Part shown: one piece after another, positions 17,886 to 25,024 of the stretch
How positions within the stretch are numbered: position 1 is the stretch's first letter
Layout: each line of letters starts with the position of its first letter
Assembly (NCBI GenBank): GCA_036337295.1
Contig: JAYZEN010000008.1
Location: forward strand, 1-64,000
From: Ketobacter sp036337295
GTDB taxonomy: Bacteria; Pseudomonadota; Gammaproteobacteria; Pseudomonadales; Ketobacteraceae
DNA length: 64,000 nt
Direction: 5' to 3'
Translations under genes and position numbers: made by a program
Notes under the pieces: model-generated
Seen by the model: the letters and a program-made list of their open reading frames with translations, nothing else
Database searches by the model: none
Told to the model about the DNA's origin: nothing

Positions 17886-17934
17886 GCATAACGCCACGCT
17901 CTGTTTCCATTGACACCACAGTCGCTTGTTATAC
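17886..17934 (-). other. Possible short attC-like recombination site
   Basis: On the - strand, GTATAAC begins 7 bases after the hydrolase stop and GTTATGC closes the element 49 bases later; these resemble the R'' and R' cores of integron attC sites. The inner arms pair only partly and the length is below the usual minimum of about 57, so this is the weakest complete candidate in the series. Confidence 0.4.
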
Positions 17935-17941
17935 GAGCGCA

Positions 17942-18859
17942 CTACGAACCAAGAAAGTCAATTATCGCGCTGTTCACAATATCTGCTTTCTCTATGTTAA
18001 CCCAATGAGCGGCACCATCAACCTCGATGACTTTTGTATTTGGAACCAGCAGCTTTGCTTTAATTGAATGTTCTAATGGAAAGCTCACATCTTGCTTACC
18101 CCAAATGAACATATTTGGTTTGTTCAGCCTTCCGAAATCTGACCAACCTTCTGTGTAATCTCGAACAGGAGAGTTACGCATTGTTGATAGTACAACCCTT
18201 CCGAACGAAGGGAGGGCTGCATATTCAGACCAACGTTCAATGGCCCATTTGTGGGCATCTGGGTCATGCAAATAGGCTTCGACCATCGGTTCTATGATTT
18301 GCTTTCCGAAAATAGAAAATATCACATCAGGCAAAACAGGTAGGCCCAAAAAAGCAGCTTCACTACTGTTGTCATCAGGCCAACCTGCGGGACCGATAAA
18401 TACAACCTTATCTACCTGATCAGGATAATGTAACGCATAGTCGGCAGCGATAACGCTTCCGAATGACGCGCCGACCAGATGTACAGAACCATTACCGGAT
18501 AATTTTATAATGTCGTGAAGCTGATTCCTAAAGTCGGCCAGCTCGTAGTTTATCAACGGCCTGTCGGATAATCCTCGCCCCCAAAGATCGTAGGTAACCA
18601 CTTTATATCCCGCATTCACCAGTGAAGTTACGTTTGGATTCCACGAGTCCAAGAACCCATTGAATGCATGAATTAGTATGACAGCTTTTCCTTCTCCTGA
18701 AATACGATAGCGTGTAATACCATTATGACCCGCGTGAAATTGATCAATTGGCGCTACATGCATTCTATCTTTCACGGAAATTTGCTTATCCGATTCAATA
18801 GCAAAAATTGAATACCCAACAGCCGCTGCGATAAATATAGAAAAAATCCATTTTTTCAT
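17942..18859 (-). CDS. Alpha/beta hydrolase, membrane-anchored or exported
   Basis: This 305-residue protein has an N-terminal hydrophobic segment (residues 4-20, 'WIFSIFIAAAVGYSIFA') acting as signal or anchor. 'ILIHAFNGFLDSW' carries the oxyanion loop. 'LVGASFGSVIAAD' is the nucleophile elbow with Ser132, and 'LWGRGLSDRP' is the usual 'D-x-x-G-x-G-x-S' strand. An Asp in 'WGKQDVSFP' and a His in 'DGAAHWVNIE' complete the triad. The order is that of small esterases or C-C hydrolases; the substrate is unknown. It starts 9 bases after a small MORN-type gene, so the two are probably cotranscribed. Confidence 0.85.
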   Translation of the reverse strand: MKKWIFSIFIAAAVGYSIFAIESDKQISVKDRMHVAPIDQFHAGHNGITRYRISGEGKAVILIHAFNGFLDSWNPNVTSLVNAGYKVVTYDLWGRGLSDRPLINYELADFRNQLHDIIKLSGNGSVHLVGASFGSVIAADYALHYPDQVDKVVFIGPAGWPDDNSSEAAFLGLPVLPDVIFSIFGKQIIEPMVEAYLHDPDAHKWAIERWSEYAALPSFGRVVLSTMRNSPVRDYTEGWSDFGRLNKPNMFIWGKQDVSFPLEHSIKAKLLVPNTKVIEVDGAAHWVNIEKADIVNSAIIDFLGS

Positions 18860-18868
18860 GCTTGGTAC

Positions 18869-19126
18869 CTACTCTACGGTAGCTTTTTGAGCGCCTTTTT
18901 TACCATTTTTCATGTCGGTAACTTTATACTCAGCACCCGTTTTATCATAGGTAGTCCACTCACCAACTTGAATTCCATCTCGATAACTACCTGACCTCAT
19001 TTTAGTACCATCTTTGCGGAAAAATTCCCAATATCCAACTGGCGTTTTCCCTACGACCTTCCCTTTCGCCCAAATAGAACCGTCTTTGTGATACTGAGTA
19101 AAATCTTTTTCTTTTGGGCTACTCAT
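18869..19126 (-). CDS. Small MORN-repeat-like protein
   Basis: The ATG at 19126, behind AAAGGA, gives 85 residues. The chain is made of short 'DGSIWAKGKVVGKTPVGYWE' / 'FRKDGTKMRSGSYRDGIQVG' / 'EWTTYDKTGAEYK' units, a MORN/YwqK-like repeat that folds as a beta meander. Such proteins are usually binding modules and are sometimes antitoxin- or immunity-associated. It is short, with three units. The start of the alpha/beta hydrolase gene follows after 9 bases. Confidence 0.65.
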   Translation of the reverse strand: MSSPKEKDFTQYHKDGSIWAKGKVVGKTPVGYWEFFRKDGTKMRSGSYRDGIQVGEWTTYDKTGAEYKVTDMKNGKKGAQKATVE

Positions 19127-19178
19127 GTTTGTTTTTCCTTTTTGGATTCCCGTAGATCTTCCCCACAAAATGTTGACA

Positions 19179-19278
19179 CGATAACTATGCAGCCAAAGCC
19201 CCGCATCACAGGAGACAACAGCACAGAGACAATTGACGGCGCGTAGTTGGCTTCATGTGCATGCGCTTACAGTTATGT
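19179..19278 (-). other. Probable attC-type cassette site
   Basis: On the - strand the site opens with ACATAAC, whose TAA is the stop codon of the CxxCG gene, and closes with GTTATCG about 100 bases later. Stop codons inside the first core are common in integron cassettes. The arms pair moderately. It separates the CxxCG gene from the MORN/hydrolase pair, as expected between cassettes. Confidence 0.5.
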
Positions 19279-19830
19279 TCGTACTGGCTCAAACCTAAAG
19301 CCCTTCAATTTTTCACGCTTTACCACATCGACAAATTTCTGGGATGCAAAGAGTAAGGGGTGTTTCGAATTACCAGACCCAAATATCACATCACTGCGAC
19401 ATATATCAGATGGTAATCTTTCTATTAGAAATGCTGGTTTTGCGCCGATGAACGATTCGTAGTTACCACAGCTTGAACAAAGATTCTCACTTCTTGATTT
19501 TCTCTTTTCGGTGTCAAATTTCACGATATTTCGAACGAACATAGCGAAGTATTCGGGCTCATTTTTTAAGGGAATGAAGTCAACTCCATTGAACTCTTCT
19601 TTCTCTGTGAGTTCTTTGAGTTTAAGTGAAGCGATGTAGTATCCGTCGTAAGTTCCAGACAGATCGTAGGTTTTTCTTTTTAGGATAAAGTCATCGTTCA
19701 CATACTCGAAATCTTTACGATATCCACAAGACTCACATACGATCAAACCTACCATATTCTCAAACACTCTATCCGTGCTTGAACACATGTGCGAATCATT
19801 GTCATTTATGCCTATTTTGAATTCAGGCAC
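19273..19830 (-). CDS. Double-CxxCG-type small protein
   Basis: This 185-residue protein starts at a GTG with an excellent AGGAG site. Two CxxC pairs, C32/C35 ('CESCG') and C118/C121 ('CSSCG'), probably form one zinc site. 'SDVIFGSGNSKHPLLFASQKFVDVVKREKL' and the closing 'GFRFEPV' resemble the end of the double-CxxCG family known from myxobacteria and the related Imm43/DUF1629-like proteins, where 'L-x-G-F-x-F-x-P-V' recurs. A role as an immunity or toxin-linked protein is possible but not shown here. The TAA stop lies inside an attC-type core. Confidence 0.55.
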   Translation of the reverse strand: MPEFKIGINDNDSHMCSSTDRVFENMVGLIVCESCGYRKDFEYVNDDFILKRKTYDLSGTYDGYYIASLKLKELTEKEEFNGVDFIPLKNEPEYFAMFVRNIVKFDTEKRKSRSENLCSSCGNYESFIGAKPAFLIERLPSDICRSDVIFGSGNSKHPLLFASQKFVDVVKREKLKGFRFEPVRT

Positions 19831-19852
19831 ATTTTCTCCTGCTTTCGGCTAC

Positions 19853-19889
19853 AAAAGGCCCGTATCCTTGGGAACCTACGGATACGGGC
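19853..19889 (-). terminator. Rho-independent terminator-like hairpin
   Basis: The arms gcccgtatcc and ggatacgggc pair perfectly (10 bp) around 12 bases, and on the - strand the stem is followed by cTTTTgt. This would end transcription coming from the MraZ/nuclease cassette. It lies only about 25 bases before the GTG of the next gene. Confidence 0.6.
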
Positions 19890-19934
19890 GTTACCTGCTG
19901 TTGCGGCAGCTTTGCGCGTGGACTCAGAGGCTTT

Positions 19935-19990
19935 GTAGGTGGCTGGAACAAACTTGTGATGAACTGAGCGCAGCGAAGCAAATGTCTTCA
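19935..19990 (-). other. Degenerate half attC site
   Basis: Directly after the stop of the MraZ/nuclease gene, the - strand reads ttcgctgcgctcagtt followed by cacaagtttgttccagccac. This aligns with the loop and distal arm of the attC at 21088-21203 (ttcgctgcgctcattg, then acaagttgcctccac). The proximal arm and a clear core are missing, so this looks like a decayed or deletion-fused site. Confidence 0.5.
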
Positions 19991-19992
19991 AG

Positions 19993-20946
19993 TCAGAGTA
20001 CTAATTCTTTTAGTTCATCAGGGAAGCAATACACCTCTTGATCCGAGCCGACCAGATCGTCCATATATTGAAACCATTTTTTCTCACACCATAACTCTAA
20101 GTAGCTCCCCGCCCCTATTAACATAGCTTTGTAACCCAATTTCCTCATGATCTCTTCGGGGATCATACAGTGTCTACTATTTTCATCGTAATATTCAGTT
20201 TTAACAAATGGCAAAGCGTCTTTACCCTGGTTTAGTCCATGAAAATCTACCCACTCAAACAATTCTCCTAAAGCCAGCCCTGATAATCGTAAGTGTTTAA
20301 TCATTGAACTTGCTGGTTTCGTAAAACCAGCAACATTAGCAATTACTGAGTTTTCAATTTCCACATGTCTTCTAAGTGCTTCTTGAAGTCCAAACAACCT
20401 CATCACCTGACTTACTGTGGCTTTACTCTGGCGATACTTTAATTCAATAATGTAATAATGCACTCTTCCATACTTATCATATTTGCATAGCAAGAGATCA
20501 ATCTCTGACCCTAATATTGAAACATTGGCTTCCACAACCACACCCATTTCCAATAGGATTTCTTTAACTATTTTCTCAACGTCTCTGCCTTTTTTGCTTT
20601 TTGTTCCTTGCAGTCTCAGGCACTCCTCACTTAATTTGTTCTGAGCCTCTACAAGAGACAATGGTTTCGTATTTTCCGAAAACCATGGCGTACTGGGTGC
20701 AGGAAAAGTCTCTACCAAGATTCTTGAGATCTCGTTATCCCAGTTCATTTGGTGGATGTGCTCAAAAATAGGGAAAGCTTTTAGATCTCTATGTGGAATT
20801 AGAAGTGCCGAGTCAATACTAGGTACAAAATGAAGCAAATGATGCTGATCTATCACGGCTTTTTTTATTAGCTCACTATGAATATATTCAGGCATTCTAA
20901 ACCTGCCCTTCACATCTACATGTATGCCATTCTGACCTATCAACAC
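19993..20946 (-). CDS. MraZ-like protein split by a PD-(D/E)xK nuclease domain
   Basis: This 317-residue protein has a GTG start. Residues 1-75 align with the first half of MraZ: 'HVDVKGRFRMPEYIHSEL' corresponds to its 'LDSKGRLSVPTRYREQL', and 'LLIPHRDLKAF' to its 'LLLYPLPEW'. Residues about 250-297 match the second half: 'RHCMIPEEIMRKLG', then 'MLIGAGSYLELWCEKKW' against 'MLVGQFNKFELWDETTW'. Between them, residues 118-190 carry a restriction-endonuclease-like core: a helix with E124/E129, 'GSEID' (D150) and 'IIELK' (E168-x-K170), then 'QVMRLFGL'. MraZ is normally a small DNA-binding regulator of division genes, so this is a DNA-binding shell with an inserted, apparently intact nuclease. It is a single cassette gene; defence or self-regulation is conjecture. 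Confidence 0.7.
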   Translation of the reverse strand: MLIGQNGIHVDVKGRFRMPEYIHSELIKKAVIDQHHLLHFVPSIDSALLIPHRDLKAFPIFEHIHQMNWDNEISRILVETFPAPSTPWFSENTKPLSLVEAQNKLSEECLRLQGTKSKKGRDVEKIVKEILLEMGVVVEANVSILGSEIDLLLCKYDKYGRVHYYIIELKYRQSKATVSQVMRLFGLQEALRRHVEIENSVIANVAGFTKPASSMIKHLRLSGLALGELFEWVDFHGLNQGKDALPFVKTEYYDENSRHCMIPEEIMRKLGYKAMLIGAGSYLELWCEKKWFQYMDDLVGSDQEVYCFPDELKELVL

Positions 20947-21087
20947 TATTCAGCCCACCAATTCTCATTCCATACTAGTATTAGCGATGTGATATATATA
21001 GCCTACTTAAATGTCTTCGAATAAGGAGAAACCCATCTTTCAAGATTTTCATCAAAACTCGGTTTGAGATATTTTATATTTTCGGAA

Positions 21088-21203
21088 ATTGAACGCCCAG
21101 CACAGGGGCCCCGTGGAGTGGAGGCAACTTGTAGAACAATGAGCGCAGCGAACCACAAGTTGCCGGAACGTAGCGGGGGAAACCTTGCTGCTGATTGTTA
21201 GGT
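21088..21203 (-). other. attC recombination site
   Basis: On the - strand the site begins with ACCTAAC, 9 bases after the ATPase stop. The long arms include ggcaacttgt / acaagttgcc, and the loop contains ttcgctgcgctca. The distal core near 21088 (attgaac on +) is poor. The outer parts (cagcacaggggcccc against cagcagcaaggtttcccc) pair partly. Shape, length (about 116) and position match an integron attC. Confidence 0.65.
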
Positions 21204-21212
21204 GTTCAAAGA

Positions 21213-22718
21213 TCATAGATTTGACAGGTTCTTCTTTTTTTGACGCATATCATACGAATATGTATGATATGCGGGGTGAACTTGCCATTTATACTTTTGA
21301 AGCTCATTTAACCTAGTAAAGTCGATCAAATCTGGATAATCGTGAAAATTAAAGTGTTTATATTCTGATTCATCATCTTCATTTTCTAGGCGGGGATTAA
21401 TAAAACATGCCATATGAAGAATTCTCAGAAGTTTAATTGCATGTTCTTTAGTTTGCTGCATTGGAACGCCATCAATTTGCGTCTGTCTCCTAGCTGGTGC
21501 TTTTTCTAGATGTTCCATCAACTCAACGAAAGTAAAAGTATTTTTAATTGTAAGGTCATTCACTATTTCCCGAATCTGTGGACACATTTTATCGTATTCA
21601 TCAACAATGTTTTCTACACGCTCTTTTCCAAAATTAAGCAAAATATTATGCGCATTATCATCCCCAATTTGATCCTGCTTATTTTTTTTGGCATCACCAA
21701 TCAACATTTGAACGGCTTTAACCAAATCCCTAGGCCTATTTCGAGATATTTTTGCCAACCATTGGTCCCATGTCCGAAGATTTCCTGATTCACCCGGCAG
21801 CAAAACTTGAACATTCTTAAAAAAAGCATATATGCCATCCCTAGATTTTGCGTCAGCAGCAGCAAGCCTGATACGTCGTTTAAAAATATTACGCAACTCA
21901 TTTTCAGAGAATTTCAACTCATGTATGAATCCGAGCTTATCCTTTCGCTCCTCCCCATGTCTTTGTACTTTTATCATTACATGCCAGATATCGGAACGGA
22001 TAGAAACTAAACATTTTAAATTAGGAATATCTTGAGAAAGTTCTATTGCTGCAGAAACGATTGCCCAGCAAGCGCCATAATCGAAACTATTTCTCGAATC
22101 TTTTGCGACTGCAGCATCAATATCATCAATAAACAGCCATAATGTATGGCCTTTTTTTGATAAATATTGCTCAACAGCTTCTGTAAGTTTATTCACTCTC
22201 ATTAAGCTATTTTGTTGAGCGAGGAGAGATTGCGCAACATCTCCACCATACGGAGTAATTTTGGAGAGAAAAGATGAAAACTTAGATATCAAATCCGCTT
22301 TGGAATAACCTTCGCTAATTGCTAGTTTTTGAAGGGCTACAAGTTCCTCAGATATCGCAATTTCGTTTTTGTTTGAGTGAGCCCCAATTATACAAGCTAC
22401 CGCTTTCAACATTTGTGCATATGCAACTGACTTTCTATCTGATAGTGTTTTTCTTTCAAGAATAGGATCGCACTCTAGGTCATCTGGCGTAATTAGCACT
22501 GATAGCTCGTTGTTCTTTAGATAAGCCTCATGTAGAACGTTAACAAAGATACTTTTTCCAACACCTTTGTTTCCGAGCAGTATCACATTCGAATGAAAAT
22601 CGAAACTTAATAGATCATCCATATTTTCTGGCGGCACAAAAACTTCGCCTCTGATATCCCTTTCATCTTCGGCAGCACCACCTTTAAAATATTTAATAAG
22701 ACTCTTAAGGTTTGACAT
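21213..22718 (-). CDS. P-loop ATPase (Sll1717-like), possible defence ATPase
   Basis: This 501-residue protein contains Walker A GNKGVGKS (49-56) and Walker B 'LWLFIDDIDA' (193-202). A sensor-like 'CLVSIRSDIWH' follows, and the C-terminal half is helical with 'RNRPRDLVKAVQMLIGDA'. The N-terminal 'ENMDDLLSFDFHSNVILLGNKG' is a typical lead-in for AAA/STAND-like NTPases related to the Sll1717 family, often found in mobile or defence islands. There is no nuclease or membrane domain on this chain, so a partner or intrinsic activity is unknown. It is flanked on both sides by attC sites and is therefore probably a single-gene cassette. Confidence 0.72.
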   Translation of the reverse strand: MSNLKSLIKYFKGGAAEDERDIRGEVFVPPENMDDLLSFDFHSNVILLGNKGVGKSIFVNVLHEAYLKNNELSVLITPDDLECDPILERKTLSDRKSVAYAQMLKAVACIIGAHSNKNEIAISEELVALQKLAISEGYSKADLISKFSSFLSKITPYGGDVAQSLLAQQNSLMRVNKLTEAVEQYLSKKGHTLWLFIDDIDAAVAKDSRNSFDYGACWAIVSAAIELSQDIPNLKCLVSIRSDIWHVMIKVQRHGEERKDKLGFIHELKFSENELRNIFKRRIRLAAADAKSRDGIYAFFKNVQVLLPGESGNLRTWDQWLAKISRNRPRDLVKAVQMLIGDAKKNKQDQIGDDNAHNILLNFGKERVENIVDEYDKMCPQIREIVNDLTIKNTFTFVELMEHLEKAPARRQTQIDGVPMQQTKEHAIKLLRILHMACFINPRLENEDDESEYKHFNFHDYPDLIDFTRLNELQKYKWQVHPAYHTYSYDMRQKKKNLSNL

Positions 22719-22768
22719 GGTTATTTCTTTCCTTGATTTGGAAATTAAAACACCTTACTGACTCATTC

Positions 22769-22911
22769 ACCTAACATCCAAACCCACGCCCCCAAGACAC
22801 CTATCGCCTGGGTTACGGGAGACACGGAGTGGAGCTGATTTTGCTAAAATTTGCGAAGCAAATGCAAAAACAGCGGAGCGTAGTGGCTTCCCGTGCACCC
22901 GATTGTTAGGC
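22769..22911 (-). other. attC recombination site (long)
   Basis: On the - strand it opens with GCCTAAC 8 bases after the HEPN gene stop and closes with GTTAGGT. The arms pair well near the centre (gctgattttgc / gcaaaaacagc) and further out (acggga / tcccgt). The right core is a consensus match. The left arm contains about 40 unmatched bases, which makes the site unusually long (143). Confidence 0.68.
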
Positions 22912-22918
22912 ATCTCGA

Positions 22919-23980
22919 TCACATCCTACGAACCAACGCTCTGACCCAAGACATCGCTGTCTCAATTGCCCAATCAGTCTGAGGAATGGAAAGTACAGGC
23001 ATTGGATCGCTACCTGGTCCATGACCCAAAGGATTTCTAACCTTTCGAAAGTAATCCTTAAGAATATCTGCTTCCCATGTATCAATATATCTTCCATTGT
23101 TCTTGCTTACTAGGTTATCGATATAATTTGAAGCGCCATTTTCCTTGCCAGATGTCCAGCCTTTTTGGTCTGAAATTATCTTTATTGTACTTTCCAGTGC
23201 TTTCGCGGCAAATAGAGCAGGGTCTTTGCCATTTGAGTCTCTACGATCTAAAGCCTCTTTGATATCAATATCAACATTCTCCCAAATAGGATCTGAAACT
23301 ATCTCCCAAAAGGGGCTTGCAATACAACTTTCAACAAGTTCATCAGTTGACACTTGAATAAAGCCGTTATGCAAGGTCAATGGCGCTCTAGCTCTACGAA
23401 ATCGCTCATTTATCTCATTCACTTGAGAAGAATATGTATCGTTTAAAGTCTGATTCATAGCGCTCACGTCATCTACGGTGCTCCTCTGGTTTAGTAACCT
23501 ACGATTAGTGTTAGCGTCACGTAACTTGGCATCCAGTATAGATTTCGGAAGGTTCGCATTTATGATTTGCAGGGCGCCGTATCGTTGGCGCATAGCTAGC
23601 TCAATAAAACTTATTCTCTCTTTTATAAAGCGATCCGGATCAGGGTGTTCAGAAGGGCAGTCAGTTTTGACAAATTTTTCACAAGCATAATCCCAACCAA
23701 AAAAACCACTAACAGGAAAAGATTGTCCAAGATGATTTTTGTTGGTATATGAGTAATACCTACCGTGAAGTTCGTCAACACCTAGCTCTCTCGATAAGTT
23801 ATCATGTAGAGATCTCCACTTTTCCTCGCTGCTTTTAATCGGCTTACCATTTGAATCGTAGTATGGTATTGCTTCCTTAACGACTCCAAATAGCTGGTTC
23901 AGCAGGCGCTTTTCAATCTCAGAAAACGTTTTCCAAATAGGATAATCCCTATAACGATAAGCGAATATATCAGTAAGCAT
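22919..23980 (-). CDS. HEPN-domain (RX4H) abortive-infection-like protein
   Basis: This 353-residue protein starts at an ATG at 23980. The N-terminal 90 residues ('MLTDIFAYRYRDYPIWKTFS', 'LHDNLSRELGVDEL') resemble the AbiJ-type N-terminal domain. The middle is helical and charged. The C-terminal region contains 'KVRNPLGHGPG', an RX4H motif (R315, H320) of the HEPN ribonuclease fold, within the familiar 'VRN-x-LGHG' abortive-infection context. HEPN domains cut RNA and are often toxins in anti-phage systems. No antitoxin partner is visible next to it, and the attC sites on both sides argue for a stand-alone cassette. Family match is from motif recall. Confidence 0.7.
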   Translation of the reverse strand: MLTDIFAYRYRDYPIWKTFSEIEKRLLNQLFGVVKEAIPYYDSNGKPIKSSEEKWRSLHDNLSRELGVDELHGRYYSYTNKNHLGQSFPVSGFFGWDYACEKFVKTDCPSEHPDPDRFIKERISFIELAMRQRYGALQIINANLPKSILDAKLRDANTNRRLLNQRSTVDDVSAMNQTLNDTYSSQVNEINERFRRARAPLTLHNGFIQVSTDELVESCIASPFWEIVSDPIWENVDIDIKEALDRRDSNGKDPALFAAKALESTIKIISDQKGWTSGKENGASNYIDNLVSKNNGRYIDTWEADILKDYFRKVRNPLGHGPGSDPMPVLSIPQTDWAIETAMSWVRALVRRM

Positions 23981-24000
23981 AGTTTCTCATTAACCTGAAA

Positions 24001-24117
24001 TCCTAACGCCAAGCTAACTGGCGTGTGGAGTGGAGGTGATTGTGTGCAATAATGAGCCTTGGCGAATGCACACAATTGCCGGAGTTCCACACGTCCACGT
24101 TGAGCGCCTTGTTATGC
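24001..24117 (-). other. attC recombination site (best example)
   Basis: On the - strand it opens with GCATAAC, whose TAA is the stop of the oxygenase gene, and closes with GCGTTAGGA. The arms gtgtggaactccggcaattg and caatcacctccactccacac pair over their length apart from a few extrahelical bases, around a short loop. Size (117) and layout match chromosomal integron attC sites closely. Confidence 0.8.
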
Positions 24118-24678
24118 AATATCACTGACGGACATATTTCTATACATCACATCAGTACGTAAAACATACTTGGTGCCAGACTCAATCGTACTACCTTGAT
24201 GCATCATTAGGTGTGGGAAGATTAAAGCCATACCGGATTTGGGCTTGATCTTTTCCCACTTAAACTCGGTATCTCCACCAAGGTATCCATCATTGAGGTA
24301 AAGAAGGAAACTAAGCTGGCTCATTTCACTGTCAGATCTACAGTAAAATCCATCTTTATGCCATTTAAAGTATTCACCAGACTTATAACGGTAATACCTA
24401 AATCGCTCGTTTAATCCGACCAATCCCCATTCATCGCTATACGGATCTGGAAGAAATGGCCTAGCCCTATCATATATAAACTCTGCCAATTCCATATCGT
24501 CAAAAATGATACGAGAATTATTTCTGACGTCTTCGTATATGCGTGGTCCATCTTTTGTCTGAATCGCTGCGTCTTCATACTCCATAGATTCACTTTTGGA
24601 GATAAAATCATCGCATTCAACCTTAGATAACAAGTCCTCAATTACGAATATCCCAGTTCCATACCCAATCTTTTTCAT
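24112..24678 (-). CDS. 2OG-Fe(II) oxygenase (prolyl 4-hydroxylase-like)
   Basis: This 188-residue protein is a complete double-stranded beta helix of the prolyl-4-hydroxylase alpha-subunit type. 'FKWHKDGFY' provides the HxD iron ligands H107 and D109. 'GMALIFPHLMMHQGSTI' provides the distal His160, and 'KYVLRTDVMYR' gives the basic residue for 2-oxoglutarate. It should hydroxylate a peptide or small molecule; the substrate is unknown. Its stop codon TAA lies within the attC core downstream, so it is an integron-type cassette, and it is the rightmost one seen. Confidence 0.85.
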   Translation of the reverse strand: MKKIGYGTGIFVIEDLLSKVECDDFISKSESMEYEDAAIQTKDGPRIYEDVRNNSRIIFDDMELAEFIYDRARPFLPDPYSDEWGLVGLNERFRYYRYKSGEYFKWHKDGFYCRSDSEMSQLSFLLYLNDGYLGGDTEFKWEKIKPKSGMALIFPHLMMHQGSTIESGTKYVLRTDVMYRNMSVSDIA

Positions 24679-25024
24679 TTTCTTTTACTCTGACATGACT
24701 TCTAACATGCATTGCTCCATGTCCTTTTGCATATCCACAGATCAACAAACCCCAGCATCCCCAACACCACATACCAATGCCCAGATCCACGAAGAACTCG
24801 ATATATCTGTCAAACACAGAACGCAGCTAAAATCACCCACATCTGGCAGCTGGTCACATCCACCTGTCCACATGCAGTCCTAATCTACTTTTACTGGCGC
24901 ACGCCCCATTCGTCAACCACTAGCCAGCGCCCCCCAGGGTCCACCTTTCGTATAACCCCAACATTCAGGCGCCGTGCTATTCTGCTCCATTCCCATTGGC
25001 TCAGATCAACCACGGTAATCCACA
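24679..25024. other. Intergenic stretch between the cassette region and the next lipoprotein gene
   Basis: No integrase gene, attI or convincing attC is visible in these 346 bases. A lone TCTAAC (near 24700) could be a remnant core. The stretch separates the last - strand cassette from a + strand gene and must hold both promoters, but I cannot assign boxes with confidence. Confidence 0.5.
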
